The notes: generated by a model from the letters alone, not told the origin. A stretch of 64,000 nucleotides of DNA from Nocardia fluminea (GCF_002846365.1 NZ_PJMW01000002.1:4092001-4156000), one strand, 5' to 3'; shown: positions 17,813 through 27,451, counted from the first letter of the stretch. Program-made: numbers and translations.

Positions 17813-18484
17813 ATGATCGTGAGAGGACCGGCGACCATGATGGCAACCGAGCACCGTAATGAGCGACCGGCCACCGCGGCACGCCGCGCCGCCACCAAGA
17901 CTCCGGCGCCCGTGCTGTCGGAGAGCAAGCGCATCGGTGCCGAACTCGACGCGCTGATCGGCCCGGCCGCCCGCGGTGACCGCGATGCCGTCGCCGAGAT
18001 CCTGCGGCTGGTGCACCCGGTGGTTCGCCGGTACTGCTCGGCCCGCATGGGGACCACCGGGCATCTCACTGTCACCGCCGACGACGTCACCCAGGAAGTC
18101 CTGATCGCCACCGTCAACGCGATTCCGCGTTACCGCGATCAGGGCAAGTCGTTCCTTGCCTTCGTCTACGGCATCGCCGCCAACAAGGTCTCCGACGCGT
18201 TCCGTCGCGGCAAGCACACCGCCTACCCCACGGCCGAGCTGCCCGACACCGCCAGCACCTCGGCGGGCCCGGAGGAATGGGTGCTGGCCTTCGAACGTCG
18301 CGCCGCGACCCTCGAACTGATGAAGGTGCTCGCGCCGAACCACCGTGAGGTCCTGCACATGCGCATCGTGCTCGGCTGGAGCGCGGCGCAGACGGCCGAG
18401 GCCATCGGTACCAGCCCCGGTGTGGTCCGGGTGATGCAGCACCGCGCGCTCAACAAGCTGCGCGCGGAACTGAAAGTGGCGTAA
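17813..18484 (+). CDS. Sigma-70 family factor, ShbA/SigD-like
   Basis: 223 residues. Region 2 spans about 40-115 (LVHPVVRRYCSARMG, TADDVTQEVLIATVNAIPRY, FLAFVYGIAANKVSDAFRR) and region 4 about 155-215 (LKVL-type helix, LGWSAAQTAEAIGTSPGVVRVMQHRALNKLR). The FLAFVYGIAANKV segment is typical of ShbA (Streptomyces) and SigD (mycobacteria), alternative factors tied to growth-phase control. Start at ATG 17813, six bases after AGGAAG; ATGs at 17795 and 17837 are alternatives. Not found at this place in M. tuberculosis. Confidence 0.9.
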   Translation: MIVRGPATMMATEHRNERPATAARRAATKTPAPVLSESKRIGAELDALIGPAARGDRDAVAEILRLVHPVVRRYCSARMGTTGHLTVTADDVTQEVLIATVNAIPRYRDQGKSFLAFVYGIAANKVSDAFRRGKHTAYPTAELPDTASTSAGPEEWVLAFERRAATLELMKVLAPNHREVLHMRIVLGWSAAQTAEAIGTSPGVVRVMQHRALNKLRAELKVA

Positions 18485-18488
18485 GGAA

Positions 18489-19160
18489 TTACGGACGCAC
18501 GCCGTGCGTCGCCAGGGTGAGCCGCAGATCCTCTTCGGCCTCCACCGAGGTGACGAACAGCAGCTCGTCGTCACCCTCGAACGGATCGTCGGGCTGCGGC
18601 ACGATCACCCGGCCACCGCGCAGGATCGTCACCAGCGCGGTATCGCGCGGCATCTTCAATGTCCGCACCGGCTTGCCGGCCAGCTGAGTATCGGCGGGCA
18701 GGGTGATCTCGACCAGGTTGGCCTGGCCCTGCCGCAGCGTCATCAGCCGCACCAGATCACCCACCGACACGGCCTCCTCGACGAGCGAGGCGAGCAGTCG
18801 CGGTGTCGACACCGCCACGTCCACGCCCCACGACTCGTTGAACAGCCATTCGTTGCGCGGATCGTTGACCCGTGCCACCACCCGGCGCACCCCGAACTCG
18901 GTCTTGGCGAGCAGGGCGTGCACCAGATTCGCCTTGTCGTCGCCGGTGGCCGCGATGACCACCTCGTAGGTCTCGAGATCGGCGTTCTCCAGCAGCGACA
19001 GCTCGCAGGCGTCGGCGTGGACCCAGACGGCGTCGGGGATCGCGGCGGGATCGATGTGGTCGAGCTGGCGTTCGAGCAACATCACGCGATGTCCGCCGCG
19101 CAGGAGTTCCCTGGCGATCGAGCGCCCGACCGCGCCCGCGCCGGCGATGGCGACCTTCAT
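18489..19160 (-). CDS. ceoC: TrkA-type NAD-binding protein (CeoC)
   Basis: 223 residues: RCK_N Rossmann domain (VAIAGAGAVGRSIARELLRGG at the start, IAATGDDKANLVHALLAKTEFGVRR) and a C-terminal RCK_C/TrkA-C domain (LAGKPVRTLKMPRDTALVTILRGG). Soluble regulatory subunit of K+ uptake. Four bp downstream of ceoB in the same transcript, matching Rv2692. Its own membrane channel is not in the window. Confidence 0.93.
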   Translation of the reverse strand: MKVAIAGAGAVGRSIARELLRGGHRVMLLERQLDHIDPAAIPDAVWVHADACELSLLENADLETYEVVIAATGDDKANLVHALLAKTEFGVRRVVARVNDPRNEWLFNESWGVDVAVSTPRLLASLVEEAVSVGDLVRLMTLRQGQANLVEITLPADTQLAGKPVRTLKMPRDTALVTILRGGRVIVPQPDDPFEGDDELLFVTSVEAEEDLRLTLATHGVRP

Positions 19161-19164
19161 GTGT

Positions 19165-19830
19165 TCAGTCCTCGCTCAGTGGGGCCTTGGCGGCCAGGGC
19201 GATCGCCTCGCCGACTGTGCCGGACGTGGCCGCGACATAGACGACGTCGTCGGCCTGGACGATCGTCTTGGATTCGGGGAGCAGGCCCTGGCCGAAGCGC
19301 AGGATGAACGCCACCCGCACGTGCAGGTCGCGCTCCAGATCACGCACCGTGCGACCGGACCAGTCCTCGTGCAGGGTCAGCTGGGTCACCGCGACCGCCC
19401 CGGTGGGGTCGCGCCAGGTGGTGGTCGAGTTGTCGCCGATGAGGGTGCGCAGGAACCGGTCGGTGGTCCACGGCACGGTGGCGATGGTCGGGATGCCGAG
19501 TCGTTCGTACACCTCGGCGCGCTTGGCGTCGTAGATGCGAGCGACGACACGTTCGACGCCGAACATCTCTCTGGCCACGCGCGCCGAGATGATGTTGGAG
19601 TTGTCACCGGAGCTCACCGCGGCGAAAGCGTCGGCACGTTCGATTCCCGCGCGGGTCAGCACCTCGCGGTCGAAGCCGACGCCGATCACCTCCTGCCCGG
19701 TGAAGCCCTCACCGAGACGTCGGAACGCGGTCGGATCCCGGTCGATGACCGTGACCTCGTGACCCACCCTGGTCAGCGCACGCGCCAGTGACGAGCCGAC
19801 ACGCCCGCACCCCATGATCACTACGTACAC
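19165..19830 (-). CDS. ceoB: TrkA-type NAD-binding protein (CeoB)
   Basis: 221 residues with the same RCK_N + RCK_C layout as its neighbour: VYVVIMGCGRVGSSLAR (GxGxxG), AVSSGDNSNIISARVAREMFG, then TrkA-C (WSGRTVRDLERDLHVRVAFI). GTG 19830 chosen from the family N-terminus VYVVIMGCG. The ceoB-ceoC pair probably acts as a heteromeric NAD(H)-sensing regulator of potassium transport. Confidence 0.93.
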   Translation of the reverse strand: MYVVIMGCGRVGSSLARALTRVGHEVTVIDRDPTAFRRLGEGFTGQEVIGVGFDREVLTRAGIERADAFAAVSSGDNSNIISARVAREMFGVERVVARIYDAKRAEVYERLGIPTIATVPWTTDRFLRTLIGDNSTTTWRDPTGAVAVTQLTLHEDWSGRTVRDLERDLHVRVAFILRFGQGLLPESKTIVQADDVVYVAATSGTVGEAIALAAKAPLSED

Positions 19831-20001
19831 CGTGCACCCTCGTTCCTTGCCTACCCGTGGCGTCCGGCAAGGACCGTACCCGCCGGATGCTCCCATCGCC
19901 CATTTTCCCCACGCCGACGCGGGGCAAACAATCCCGGCATCATCGTGACGCCGGTGAACGTGCGCGCGAAGGTGCTGGTGAACTCCTCTATGCTCAGCCC
20001 G

Positions 20002-21999
20002 GTGTCCAAGTTGACGACGGCAGCCAAGCGTGTGCTGCTGGGCAGGCCGTTCCGTAGCGATTCGCTCGGCCACACGTTGTTGCCCAAGCGTATCGCTCTT
20101 CCGGTCTTCGCCTCCGACGCGATGTCCTCGGTCGCCTATGCCCCGGAGGAAATCTTCCTGGTGCTGTCGGCGGCGGGCATCTCGGCCTATGTGTACGCGC
20201 CGTGGGTCGGTCTCGCCGTCGTCCTGGTGATGGCGGTGGTCGTTGCCAGCTACCGGCAGAACGTGCACGCGTATCCCTCGGGTGGTGGTGACTACGAGGT
20301 CGCCACGACGAACATCGGACCCAACGCCGGTTTGACGGTGGGCAGCGCGCTGCTGGTCGATTACGTGCTCACCGTCGCGGTGTCGATCTCCTCGGCGGCG
20401 TCGAATATCGGTTCCGCCATTCCGTTCGTCGCCACCCACAAGGTGCTGTTCGCGGTGGTGGCGATCGCGATCCTGACCGCGATCAATCTGCGAGGGGTGC
20501 GCGAATCCGGTACGGCGTTCGCGATCCCGACCTACGCGTTCATCGTCGGCATGGCCGTGATGCTGGCCTGGGGGTTGTTCCGGACCTACGTGCTCGGCGA
20601 CGACATCCAGGCCGAGTCCGCCGGTTTCGGGCTCGACGCCGAAGACGAGCGCCTCTACGGACTGGCCTTCGCCTTCCTGATCGCGCGCGCCTTCTCCTCC
20701 GGCTGCGCGGCGCTGACCGGTGTCGAAGCCATCAGCAACGGTGTGCCCGCGTTCCGTAAACCCAAGTCGCGCAATGCCGCGACCACCCTGCTGCTGCTGG
20801 GCACCATCGCGATCGTGCTGCTCATGGGCATCATCATCCTGGCCCAGAAGATCCGCGTCGTGTACGCGCACGACCCCGCGAACCTGGTCGGCGCGCCCGC
20901 CGATTATCACCAGAAGACTCTGATCGCGCAGATCGCCGAAGCGGTGTTTCACGGCTTCCCGATCGGCTTCTTCTTCATCACCATCGTCACCGCGCTGATC
21001 CTGGTGCTGGCCGCCAACACCGCGTTCAACGGTTTCCCCGTACTCGGTTCGATCCTGGCCCAGGATCGCTACCTGCCCCGTCAGCTGCACACCCGCGGCG
21101 ACCGGCTGGCGTTCTCCAACGGCATCCTGTTCCTCTCGGGTGCCGCGATCGCGTTCGTGGTGTTCTTCGGCGCCGAGGTGACCAAGCTGATCCAGCTCTA
21201 CATCGTGGGTGTGTTCGTCTCGTTCGTGCTGAGCCAGACCGGCATGCTGCGCCACTGGACGCGCCTGCTGCGGACCGAGACCGACCCCGCGCAGCGTAGG
21301 CGGATGAAGCGGTCCCGGGTGATCAACGCGATCGGTCTGACCGCCACGGGCGCCGTGCTGATGATCGTGCTGGTCACCAAGTTCTTCGCCGGTGCCTGGA
21401 TCGCGATCATCGTGATGGTGGCGATCTTCATCGTGATGAAACTGATCCGCAAACACTACGACTCGGTTTCGCGCGAACTCGACGAATCCGACTGGGACGG
21501 CGTGCTGCCCAGCCGCACCCACTCGCTGGTCCTGGTCTCCAAGCTGCATCTGCCCACGCGGCGTGCGCTGGCCTTCGCGCGCGCCACCCGCCCGGACACG
21601 CTGGAAGCGGTGACGGTCAACGTCGACGACGCCGACACCCGCAAGCTGGTCCGCGAATGGGAGAACAGCGAGATCAACGTGCCGTTGAAGGTGATCGAAT
21701 CGCCCTATCGCGAGATCACCAAACCGGTGCTCGACTACGTCAAGCGGGTGCGCAAGGACGCCCCGCGCGACGTGGTCACCGTCTTCATTCCCGAATACGT
21801 GGTCGGACACTGGTGGGAGCAGGTGCTGCACAACCAGTCCGCGCTGCGGTTGAAGGGCAGGTTGCTGTTCGAGCCCGGTGTGATGGTGACGAGCGTGCCG
21901 TGGCAGCTCAGTTCCTCCACCAGGGCCAAGCAGGCAGCTGATGTGAACGCGCCGGGTTCGGTGCGCCGAGGTTTCGAACGACCAGGACGTCGCGAATGA
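20002..21999 (+). CDS. APC family permease
   Basis: About 665 residues with roughly 12 transmembrane segments followed by a soluble C-terminal domain of about 170 residues beginning near LVLVSKLHLP (USP-like). Family start SKLTTAAKRVLLGRPFRS and the conserved LPKRIALPVFASDAMSSVAY and AYPSGGGDYEV point to the KimA/Rv2690c group; KimA-type members import K+. Lying divergent from the Trk genes fits potassium transport. GTG 20002 picked from homologue starts; GTG 19945 and ATG 19990 are in frame upstream. Confidence 0.9.
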   Translation: MSKLTTAAKRVLLGRPFRSDSLGHTLLPKRIALPVFASDAMSSVAYAPEEIFLVLSAAGISAYVYAPWVGLAVVLVMAVVVASYRQNVHAYPSGGGDYEVATTNIGPNAGLTVGSALLVDYVLTVAVSISSAASNIGSAIPFVATHKVLFAVVAIAILTAINLRGVRESGTAFAIPTYAFIVGMAVMLAWGLFRTYVLGDDIQAESAGFGLDAEDERLYGLAFAFLIARAFSSGCAALTGVEAISNGVPAFRKPKSRNAATTLLLLGTIAIVLLMGIIILAQKIRVVYAHDPANLVGAPADYHQKTLIAQIAEAVFHGFPIGFFFITIVTALILVLAANTAFNGFPVLGSILAQDRYLPRQLHTRGDRLAFSNGILFLSGAAIAFVVFFGAEVTKLIQLYIVGVFVSFVLSQTGMLRHWTRLLRTETDPAQRRRMKRSRVINAIGLTATGAVLMIVLVTKFFAGAWIAIIVMVAIFIVMKLIRKHYDSVSRELDESDWDGVLPSRTHSLVLVSKLHLPTRRALAFARATRPDTLEAVTVNVDDADTRKLVREWENSEINVPLKVIESPYREITKPVLDYVKRVRKDAPRDVVTVFIPEYVVGHWWEQVLHNQSALRLKGRLLFEPGVMVTSVPWQLSSSTRAKQAADVNAPGSVRRGFERPGRRE

Positions 22000-22017
22000 G
22001 CGGCGCGCCGGTCGAGG

Positions 22018-23394
22018 GTGAGAGTGGGTGTGGCCGTGAGTGATGGGAGCGGACAAGAATTCGAGGTACGTCTCGGGGCGCCGGGGCACGGTGGATTCAT
22101 CGTCGGGCGCCACGAGGGCCGCGTCGTGTTCGTGCGGCACGGGCTGCCCGGTGAGCTGGTGCGAGCGCGGGTGACCGAGGACCGCGGCGGTTCGTTCTGC
22201 CGGGCCGACGCGGTCGAGATCATCGAGGCGTCCCCGGACCGGGTGCCCGCGACCTGCCCGGTGTCCGGGCCCGGCGGCGCGGGATGCTGTGACTTCTCCT
22301 TCGCGACACCGGCCGCGCAGCGCGCGCTCAAGGCGACGGTGGTGGAAGAGCAGCTGCGTCGGCTGGCCAAGATCGAGCGGGAGGTGACGGTCGAGCCGAT
22401 CGCCGGTGATCCGGGTGAGGTCACCGGTGGTTGGCGCACGCGGGTGCGGTTGGTGGTGGACGCTGCCGGGCATGCCGGTGTGCACCGTTACCGCAGCACC
22501 GAGGTGATCGCGGATCTGCGCTGTCCGCAGCCCGTCGCCGGAGCGCTCGACGGTGTCGCGGATCGGCTGTGGACGCCGGGGGCGGATCTGGTGGTCGCGA
22601 TCGACGGTGACGGCGTGCGTCATATCGTGGAATTGGCCGAGACTCCCGCGTCCGGTCCCGCCGGTCGTCCCGAGACCCCGCGTGGCGCGAGTCGCGGACG
22701 CGGGCAGCGTCCGGGGCGTCGTCGTGAGTCGTCGCCGCCGGTGGCTGATGAGCGTGGGGCGATCCGGGACCGGGCGGCGTCGCGGAAGTCGGCGATGAAC
22801 GCGCCGCGTGAGGAGTGTGTGGTCGAGGGCTCGGGTCGCGTCGTCGAGTATGTGGCGGGGCGGCGGTGGGAGCTGTCGGCGACGGGGTTCTGGCAGGCGC
22901 ATCGCGGTGCGGCGCAATGCTATTCGGATCTGATCGCCGAATGGTCGGGACTCGCTCCCGGCGGTTCCGGGTGGGATCTCTACGCCGGTGTGGGTGTGTT
23001 CGCTGCCCGCTTGGCCGAGCAGGTGGGGCAGACCGGTTCGGTGACCGGTATCGAGTCCGCGCGTTCGGCGGTGGCCGACGGGACGGCGGCGCTGGGGGAT
23101 CTGCCCTGGCTGGAATTGCGTAGTGACCGGGTCGAGCGGTGGGCGCGAAGCGCTGCGGGCAGGCCGGATGTGGTGGTGCTCGATCCGCCGAGGGCGGGGG
23201 CGGGCAAGGATGTCGTCGCCGCGGTCGGTGACGCCGACCCGCGCCGGATCGTTCACATCGGTTGTGACCCGGCGGCTTTCGCGCGCGATCTGGGCTTGTA
23301 CCTCGACGCCGGCTACCACCTGGCGGAACTGCGGGCCTTCGACGCGTTCCCGGCGACGCACCATGTCGAGTGCGTGGCGCTGCTCGACCGCTGA
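22018..23394 (+). CDS. TrmA/RumA-like class I SAM-dependent RNA methyltransferase
   Basis: 458 residues. N-terminal TRAM RNA-binding domain (about 8-65), a Cys-rich CPVSGPGGAGCCDF segment that could ligate Fe-S as in RumA, then the methyltransferase core with GWDLYAGVGVFAARLAEQVG (SAM loop), VVLDPPRAGAGKDV and the catalytic-Cys motif HIGCDPAAFARDL. An Arg/Pro-rich insert (about 218-265) interrupts the middle. Predicted m5U methylase of tRNA or rRNA. Syntenic with Rv2689c. Confidence 0.9.
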   Translation: MRVGVAVSDGSGQEFEVRLGAPGHGGFIVGRHEGRVVFVRHGLPGELVRARVTEDRGGSFCRADAVEIIEASPDRVPATCPVSGPGGAGCCDFSFATPAAQRALKATVVEEQLRRLAKIEREVTVEPIAGDPGEVTGGWRTRVRLVVDAAGHAGVHRYRSTEVIADLRCPQPVAGALDGVADRLWTPGADLVVAIDGDGVRHIVELAETPASGPAGRPETPRGASRGRGQRPGRRRESSPPVADERGAIRDRAASRKSAMNAPREECVVEGSGRVVEYVAGRRWELSATGFWQAHRGAAQCYSDLIAEWSGLAPGGSGWDLYAGVGVFAARLAEQVGQTGSVTGIESARSAVADGTAALGDLPWLELRSDRVERWARSAAGRPDVVVLDPPRAGAGKDVVAAVGDADPRRIVHIGCDPAAFARDLGLYLDAGYHLAELRAFDAFPATHHVECVALLDR

Positions 23395-23443
23395 GCTGTC
23401 GGTAGCCCGGACGATTCCGCCGATAGAAAGAGAGAGTTCGCGC

Positions 23444-23449
23444 TACATT
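23444..23449 (+). promoter_or_regulatory. -10 box TACATT, leaderless start of flavoprotein
   Basis: 6 nt from ATG 23456. Confidence 0.45.
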
Positions 23450-23455
23450 GTCTCA

Positions 23456-24841
23456 ATGGTGGATGTGAACGGCTCTCGCCGGTTCGTTGTCATCGGGGGT
23501 GGGCTGGCCGGGCTGGCCGCCGCCGTGTGGCTGGCGGAGGCGGGCCAACAGGTGACTCTGCTGGAGCGGCGAGGTCGCCTCGGCGGCCGCACGCAGGCGA
23601 TGCGGGTTGCCGAGGTGGACGACCTTCCCGACAACGGCCAGCACGTGGTGGCCAGCGGATACCGCAGTCTGTGGCGGTATCTGGAGAGTGTGGGCACGCT
23701 GCGGCACGTGGAGTTCCCTGGCGCGGGAAGCCTGCGCTGGCCCGGTGGTCGCGCGGTCATGTTGCACACCAAGGGTTTCCGGGCCGTGCGCACGCTGATG
23801 GGTGCCCATCCCGACGCGGGGCCGCTGGAGCGGCTGCGTGCGCTGCGCTCGGCGCTGATGCTGATGCGGCAGGCACTGTGGCAGCCGGCCTACCTCGCCG
23901 ACATCACCACCGACGAGTGGTTCCGGCGCCTGGCGATGCCGGCGAAAGCGCGGGAGGCACTGTGGGATTGGCTCGCGCTCGGCATCGCCGCGGAACCGGT
24001 GGACAAGGAGTCGGCGAAGGTGTTCGCCGACGTGCTGGCCACCGGAATCCGGATCGGGATGCGCACCCGGACGGGCGTGACGATCGGCTATCCCACCGTG
24101 GATCTGGACACGCTCTACATCACCGGTGCCGAGCAGCTCTTCGACCGCCACGGGGTCGAGGTGCGCTACCGGGCGGTGGCCAGCAAGATCATCATCGTCG
24201 ACGGTGCGGCCACCGGGGTGCAGCTGGCGGACGGCTCGGTGGTCGAGGCCGACGCCGTGATCTGCGCGGTGCCGAACACCGGCATCGGCGGGCTGCTCGA
24301 CGACCTGCCCGAGCACGCCGAAATCTACGCTGCCGCGGACAAACTGGGCTTCACCCCGATCGTGAGCACGAACCTGTACCTGGACCGGCCACTGAAGACG
24401 AAGTCGGCCATGGAGGCGCTGATCGGCGGCACCGGGGTGATAGATCAGGTCTTCGACCGGCAGCGCATGCACCAGCGCGCGCCCGAGGGCACCTGGCTGT
24501 ACTGCCTGACCACCAGCGGTGCGTACGAGCAGATCCACAAGAGCAACAGCGAGATCGTCGCCGAACAGATGGATCTCATCCGTCGCTATTATCCGGAAGC
24601 CGCAGACGCCCAGGTCGTCACCGGCCACGTGGTGAAGATGCCGAAGGCGACCTTCTCCCAGGTGCTCGGCACCGACAACCTGCGTCCCGGCCAGCGCACC
24701 TCGGTCCCGAACCTGATGCTGGCCGGCGACTGGACCCGCACGGACTGGTGCGCCACGATGGAAAGCGCCGTCCAGAGCGCCGAACGCGCCGTCGAAGCAC
24801 TCCTCGCGCAGCCCGAACCAGACCGCGCCGGAAAGCGCTAG
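23456..24841 (+). CDS. FAD-dependent amine-oxidase-fold protein (HpnE-like)
   Basis: 461 residues. FAD-binding VIGGGLAGLAAAVWLAEAG at residues 9-27, the RRGRLGGRTQAM second motif, and a C-terminal FAD motif LMLAGDWTRTDWCATMESAV. Overall pattern resembles hydroxysqualene dehydroxylase (HpnE) and phytoene-desaturase-like enzymes. No other hopanoid or carotenoid gene lies nearby, so the substrate is unproven. Its stop overlaps the convergent SIMPL gene by 3 bp. Confidence 0.82.
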   Translation: MVDVNGSRRFVVIGGGLAGLAAAVWLAEAGQQVTLLERRGRLGGRTQAMRVAEVDDLPDNGQHVVASGYRSLWRYLESVGTLRHVEFPGAGSLRWPGGRAVMLHTKGFRAVRTLMGAHPDAGPLERLRALRSALMLMRQALWQPAYLADITTDEWFRRLAMPAKAREALWDWLALGIAAEPVDKESAKVFADVLATGIRIGMRTRTGVTIGYPTVDLDTLYITGAEQLFDRHGVEVRYRAVASKIIIVDGAATGVQLADGSVVEADAVICAVPNTGIGGLLDDLPEHAEIYAAADKLGFTPIVSTNLYLDRPLKTKSAMEALIGGTGVIDQVFDRQRMHQRAPEGTWLYCLTTSGAYEQIHKSNSEIVAEQMDLIRRYYPEAADAQVVTGHVVKMPKATFSQVLGTDNLRPGQRTSVPNLMLAGDWTRTDWCATMESAVQSAERAVEALLAQPEPDRAGKR

Positions 24842-25509
24842 TCGAGGGCCCAGGTGACGCGGACGCTCGCGCCGACCTCGGTCTCGCCGGGGACCACGGG
24901 CACCGGCGAACTGGCTCGGGCCATCAGCATGGGAGAGGAGTCCATCTCCGCGCTGATGTCGTAGGCGCGCGAGGAGGGCGCAGAAGTGTCCTCGGTGATC
25001 TGGAGAACCGCGCCCAGCCGCACTCCGGCACGGGTCGCGTACTGCTCGGCTTTCGCCTTCGCGTCGTCGTAGGCCGCGTCGCGAGCCTGCTCGAGCAGCG
25101 GGGCCGGATCGGCGATGCCACGGGTGAGGCCGCCGAGGCGGACATCGTCGCCGCCCGCGTTCACCGCGGCGGCCACCGTTTCGGCGGGGTCGGTGCCGGT
25201 GCCTTCACGCAGCGACACACTGAGACCGGTCGACGCCAGGTAGCCCACGATTTCGTTGCGCCCGTTGTCGGTGTAGACGGTCTCGGTGCGCACACTCAGG
25301 CCACTGGTCGCCATGTCCGCGTCGCTCACGCCCGCGGTGCGCAGCGCCGCGACGACCGCGCTCACCCGGTCACCGGCACGCCCGTAGGCCCCCGCGACGG
25401 TGCCTGCTCGCGATTCCACCGACAACGTCAACCGGATCAGATCGGGGACCACGCGCACCACCCCGCGCCCGAAGGTGGTCGTGCTCGCCTGCCAGGACTT
25501 CTTGCTCAC
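24838..25509 (-). CDS. SIMPL domain (DUF541) protein
   Basis: 223 residues without a convincing signal peptide. SIMPL features: VPDLIRLTLSVESRA (beta strand), a YGRAGDRVSAVVAALR helix, SGLSVRTETVY, YLASTGLSVSLRE, and DAAYDDAKAKAEQYATRAG in the second half. Relatives are often periplasmic oligomers or stress-linked; role here unknown. Confidence 0.88.
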   Translation of the reverse strand: MSKKSWQASTTTFGRGVVRVVPDLIRLTLSVESRAGTVAGAYGRAGDRVSAVVAALRTAGVSDADMATSGLSVRTETVYTDNGRNEIVGYLASTGLSVSLREGTGTDPAETVAAAVNAGGDDVRLGGLTRGIADPAPLLEQARDAAYDDAKAKAEQYATRAGVRLGAVLQITEDTSAPSSRAYDISAEMDSSPMLMARASSPVPVVPGETEVGASVRVTWALD

Positions 25510-25582
25510 CGCGGTACTCCTGTCGGTCGAAGGCTGCTGTGCTGCTCAACGTCTCGTATCCGGACCGAGTTCCGTCGCGCGC

Positions 25583-27445
25583 TCAGTAGTTCTCGGCGTT
25601 GCCCGAGATGGTGCGCACTGTGGCTTCCATCTGCGCGTAGGCCCCGGCCGCGAGCCGTTGCAGCAGTGCGAGTTTCAGTTTCGGGTGCTGCTCGGCGAGC
25701 TCGTCGAACACGGCCGCGCTCATCACCGCCACCCGCACCCCGGTCTCGGCGACGATGTCGTTGACGAACTTCTCGCCGGTCAACATCGGGATCTCGCCGA
25801 ACGACATTCCCGACGACAACGTCAGCAACCGGTGCACCCGCCCGTCGGTGCCCGCGAACGTGGCCCGCACCCGCCCGGCGAGAATCAGGTACAGCCCGGA
25901 CCGAGGCTCGCCGCGCTCGGCGATCACCTCACCGCGGGCGAAGGTGCGGCCGATGAAATCCGCGCACAGCCGGTCCCGGTCGGCGGCGGCAAGCCCCATC
26001 AGCAGCGGGTGCTCGTCCAGGTCGATCGAGGTGATGGCGCTGGTTCCCGGCGGCCGATGCCGGTCGAGCACGATGTCCTCACACCATTCGGTCGCGGTGT
26101 CGCGATCGACGAACACCCGCCCGCGCGGATCGTCCGGGTCCAGACTCGACACCTCGTGGCCGAGCTTGGCATCGGGATCGACCAGCGCCACCCGGCTGCC
26201 CCGGCGTACCAGCTCGGCCTGCAACTGCTCGATCATGCCGCGCGCCACTCGACTCACCTCGCCGACCCGGCGCAGGTCGATCACCAGCGCGTCGAGCTCG
26301 TCGGCGTTGCCCTCGATCGCCCGCACCGCCCGCTCGGCACCCGCGAACAACAGGTCTCCGTGCAGCTCGTAGACCCGCGCACGGTCGCCGTGGGCGGCCA
26401 GCACCTCGGCATCGTCGGGGGTGCGGCGCAGTCGCGACGGCAGCTGCGCCACCGAGTAGTCGGCGCGGATCGCGGTCCGCGCCGATCGGGTCACGTGACA
26501 GAAGTGCAATTCGAGCCGCCGCGACAGCTCCCGGCACGCCGCGACCCCGCGCACACTGTTGCCCTGCCCGTCCAGCCGCGGTGAGTACACCGAGATCCCG
26601 AGCTGACCGGGCAGCACCGCGATGATCCCGCCGCCGACCCCGCTCTTGGCGGGCAACCCGACCGTGGTCACCCAGTCCCCGGCGGCGTTGTACATGCCGC
26701 AGGTGGTCATCACGCTGAGTACCCGTTCGGTGAGCGAGGTCGACAGCGCCCGTTCGTGTGTCCTCGGGTTGATGCCGTTGTCGGCGAGCGTCGCGGCCAT
26801 CACGGCCAGGTCCGCGCAGGTGATCTCGATCGAGCACTGCCGGAAGTAGCGGTCGACCGCGTCGTCCGGGTCGACGTCGATGATGCCGACCGAGCGCAAC
26901 ATGTACCCGATCGCGCGATTGCGGTACCCCGTGCGGGCTTCGGATTCGTAGACCGCCTCGTTCATCGTCAGCTCGCGCCCGGCGAAGCGGGAATAGCAGC
27001 GACGGACCCGCTCGAACCTGTCGGCGGCGTCGCGGCCGTCGATCAGTGAGGCCGCGGTGATCGCCCCGGAGTTGATCATCGGATTGCTCGGGCGCTGGCT
27101 GTCGGGTTCGAGACTGATCTCGTTGAACGGCTCACCCGAGGGCTCCACGTCGATGTGCGCGGCCACTCCGTCGAGCCCGCGATCGGCCAGCGCGAGCGCG
27201 TAGGTGAACGGCTTGGAGATGGACTGGATGGTGAAGCCGATGTCGGTGTCGCCGACCTGGTAGACGAGTCCGTCGGCGGTCGCCAGGCACAGTCCGAACG
27301 AATCCGGCGCGACGGCGGCGAGCTCGGGGATGTAGTCGGCGGGTGCGCCGGAGGTGTCGTCGCGGCAGACCGCGTACACCTCGTCGAGCATGCCTGCCAC
27401 CACACCGGGGTCGATCGTGCGCGTCGCGCCGTGCGGTCGGATCAC
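25583..27445 (-). CDS. glsA: Glutaminase A fused to STAS and cyclic-nucleotide-binding domains
   Basis: 620 residues in three parts. Residues 1-315 are a serine-dependent glutaminase (TIQSISKPFTYALAL with the SxxK catalytic pair, NPMINSGAI, later TCGMYNAAGDW and AKSGVGGGI) converting glutamine to glutamate and ammonia. About 340-440 is a STAS domain (LDALVIDLRRVGEVSRVA). About 465-605 is a cNMP-binding fold (GEVIAERGEPRSGLYLILAG). The added domains suggest control by a nucleotide or anti-sigma-like partner. GTG 27445 lies 6 nt from a TACAGT -10 box. Confidence 0.93.
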   Translation of the reverse strand: MIRPHGATRTIDPGVVAGMLDEVYAVCRDDTSGAPADYIPELAAVAPDSFGLCLATADGLVYQVGDTDIGFTIQSISKPFTYALALADRGLDGVAAHIDVEPSGEPFNEISLEPDSQRPSNPMINSGAITAASLIDGRDAADRFERVRRCYSRFAGRELTMNEAVYESEARTGYRNRAIGYMLRSVGIIDVDPDDAVDRYFRQCSIEITCADLAVMAATLADNGINPRTHERALSTSLTERVLSVMTTCGMYNAAGDWVTTVGLPAKSGVGGGIIAVLPGQLGISVYSPRLDGQGNSVRGVAACRELSRRLELHFCHVTRSARTAIRADYSVAQLPSRLRRTPDDAEVLAAHGDRARVYELHGDLLFAGAERAVRAIEGNADELDALVIDLRRVGEVSRVARGMIEQLQAELVRRGSRVALVDPDAKLGHEVSSLDPDDPRGRVFVDRDTATEWCEDIVLDRHRPPGTSAITSIDLDEHPLLMGLAAADRDRLCADFIGRTFARGEVIAERGEPRSGLYLILAGRVRATFAGTDGRVHRLLTLSSGMSFGEIPMLTGEKFVNDIVAETGVRVAVMSAAVFDELAEQHPKLKLALLQRLAAGAYAQMEATVRTISGNAENY

Positions 27446-27451
27446 AGCGTC

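Noticed and set aside
19165..23364. 1399-codon open frame on the minus strand spanning ceoB, the APC permease and the TrmA-like gene
   Set aside because: Only its last 222 codons are real (ceoB). The rest is antisense to two clear genes, Arg/His/Gln/Gly-rich and open because of high GC.
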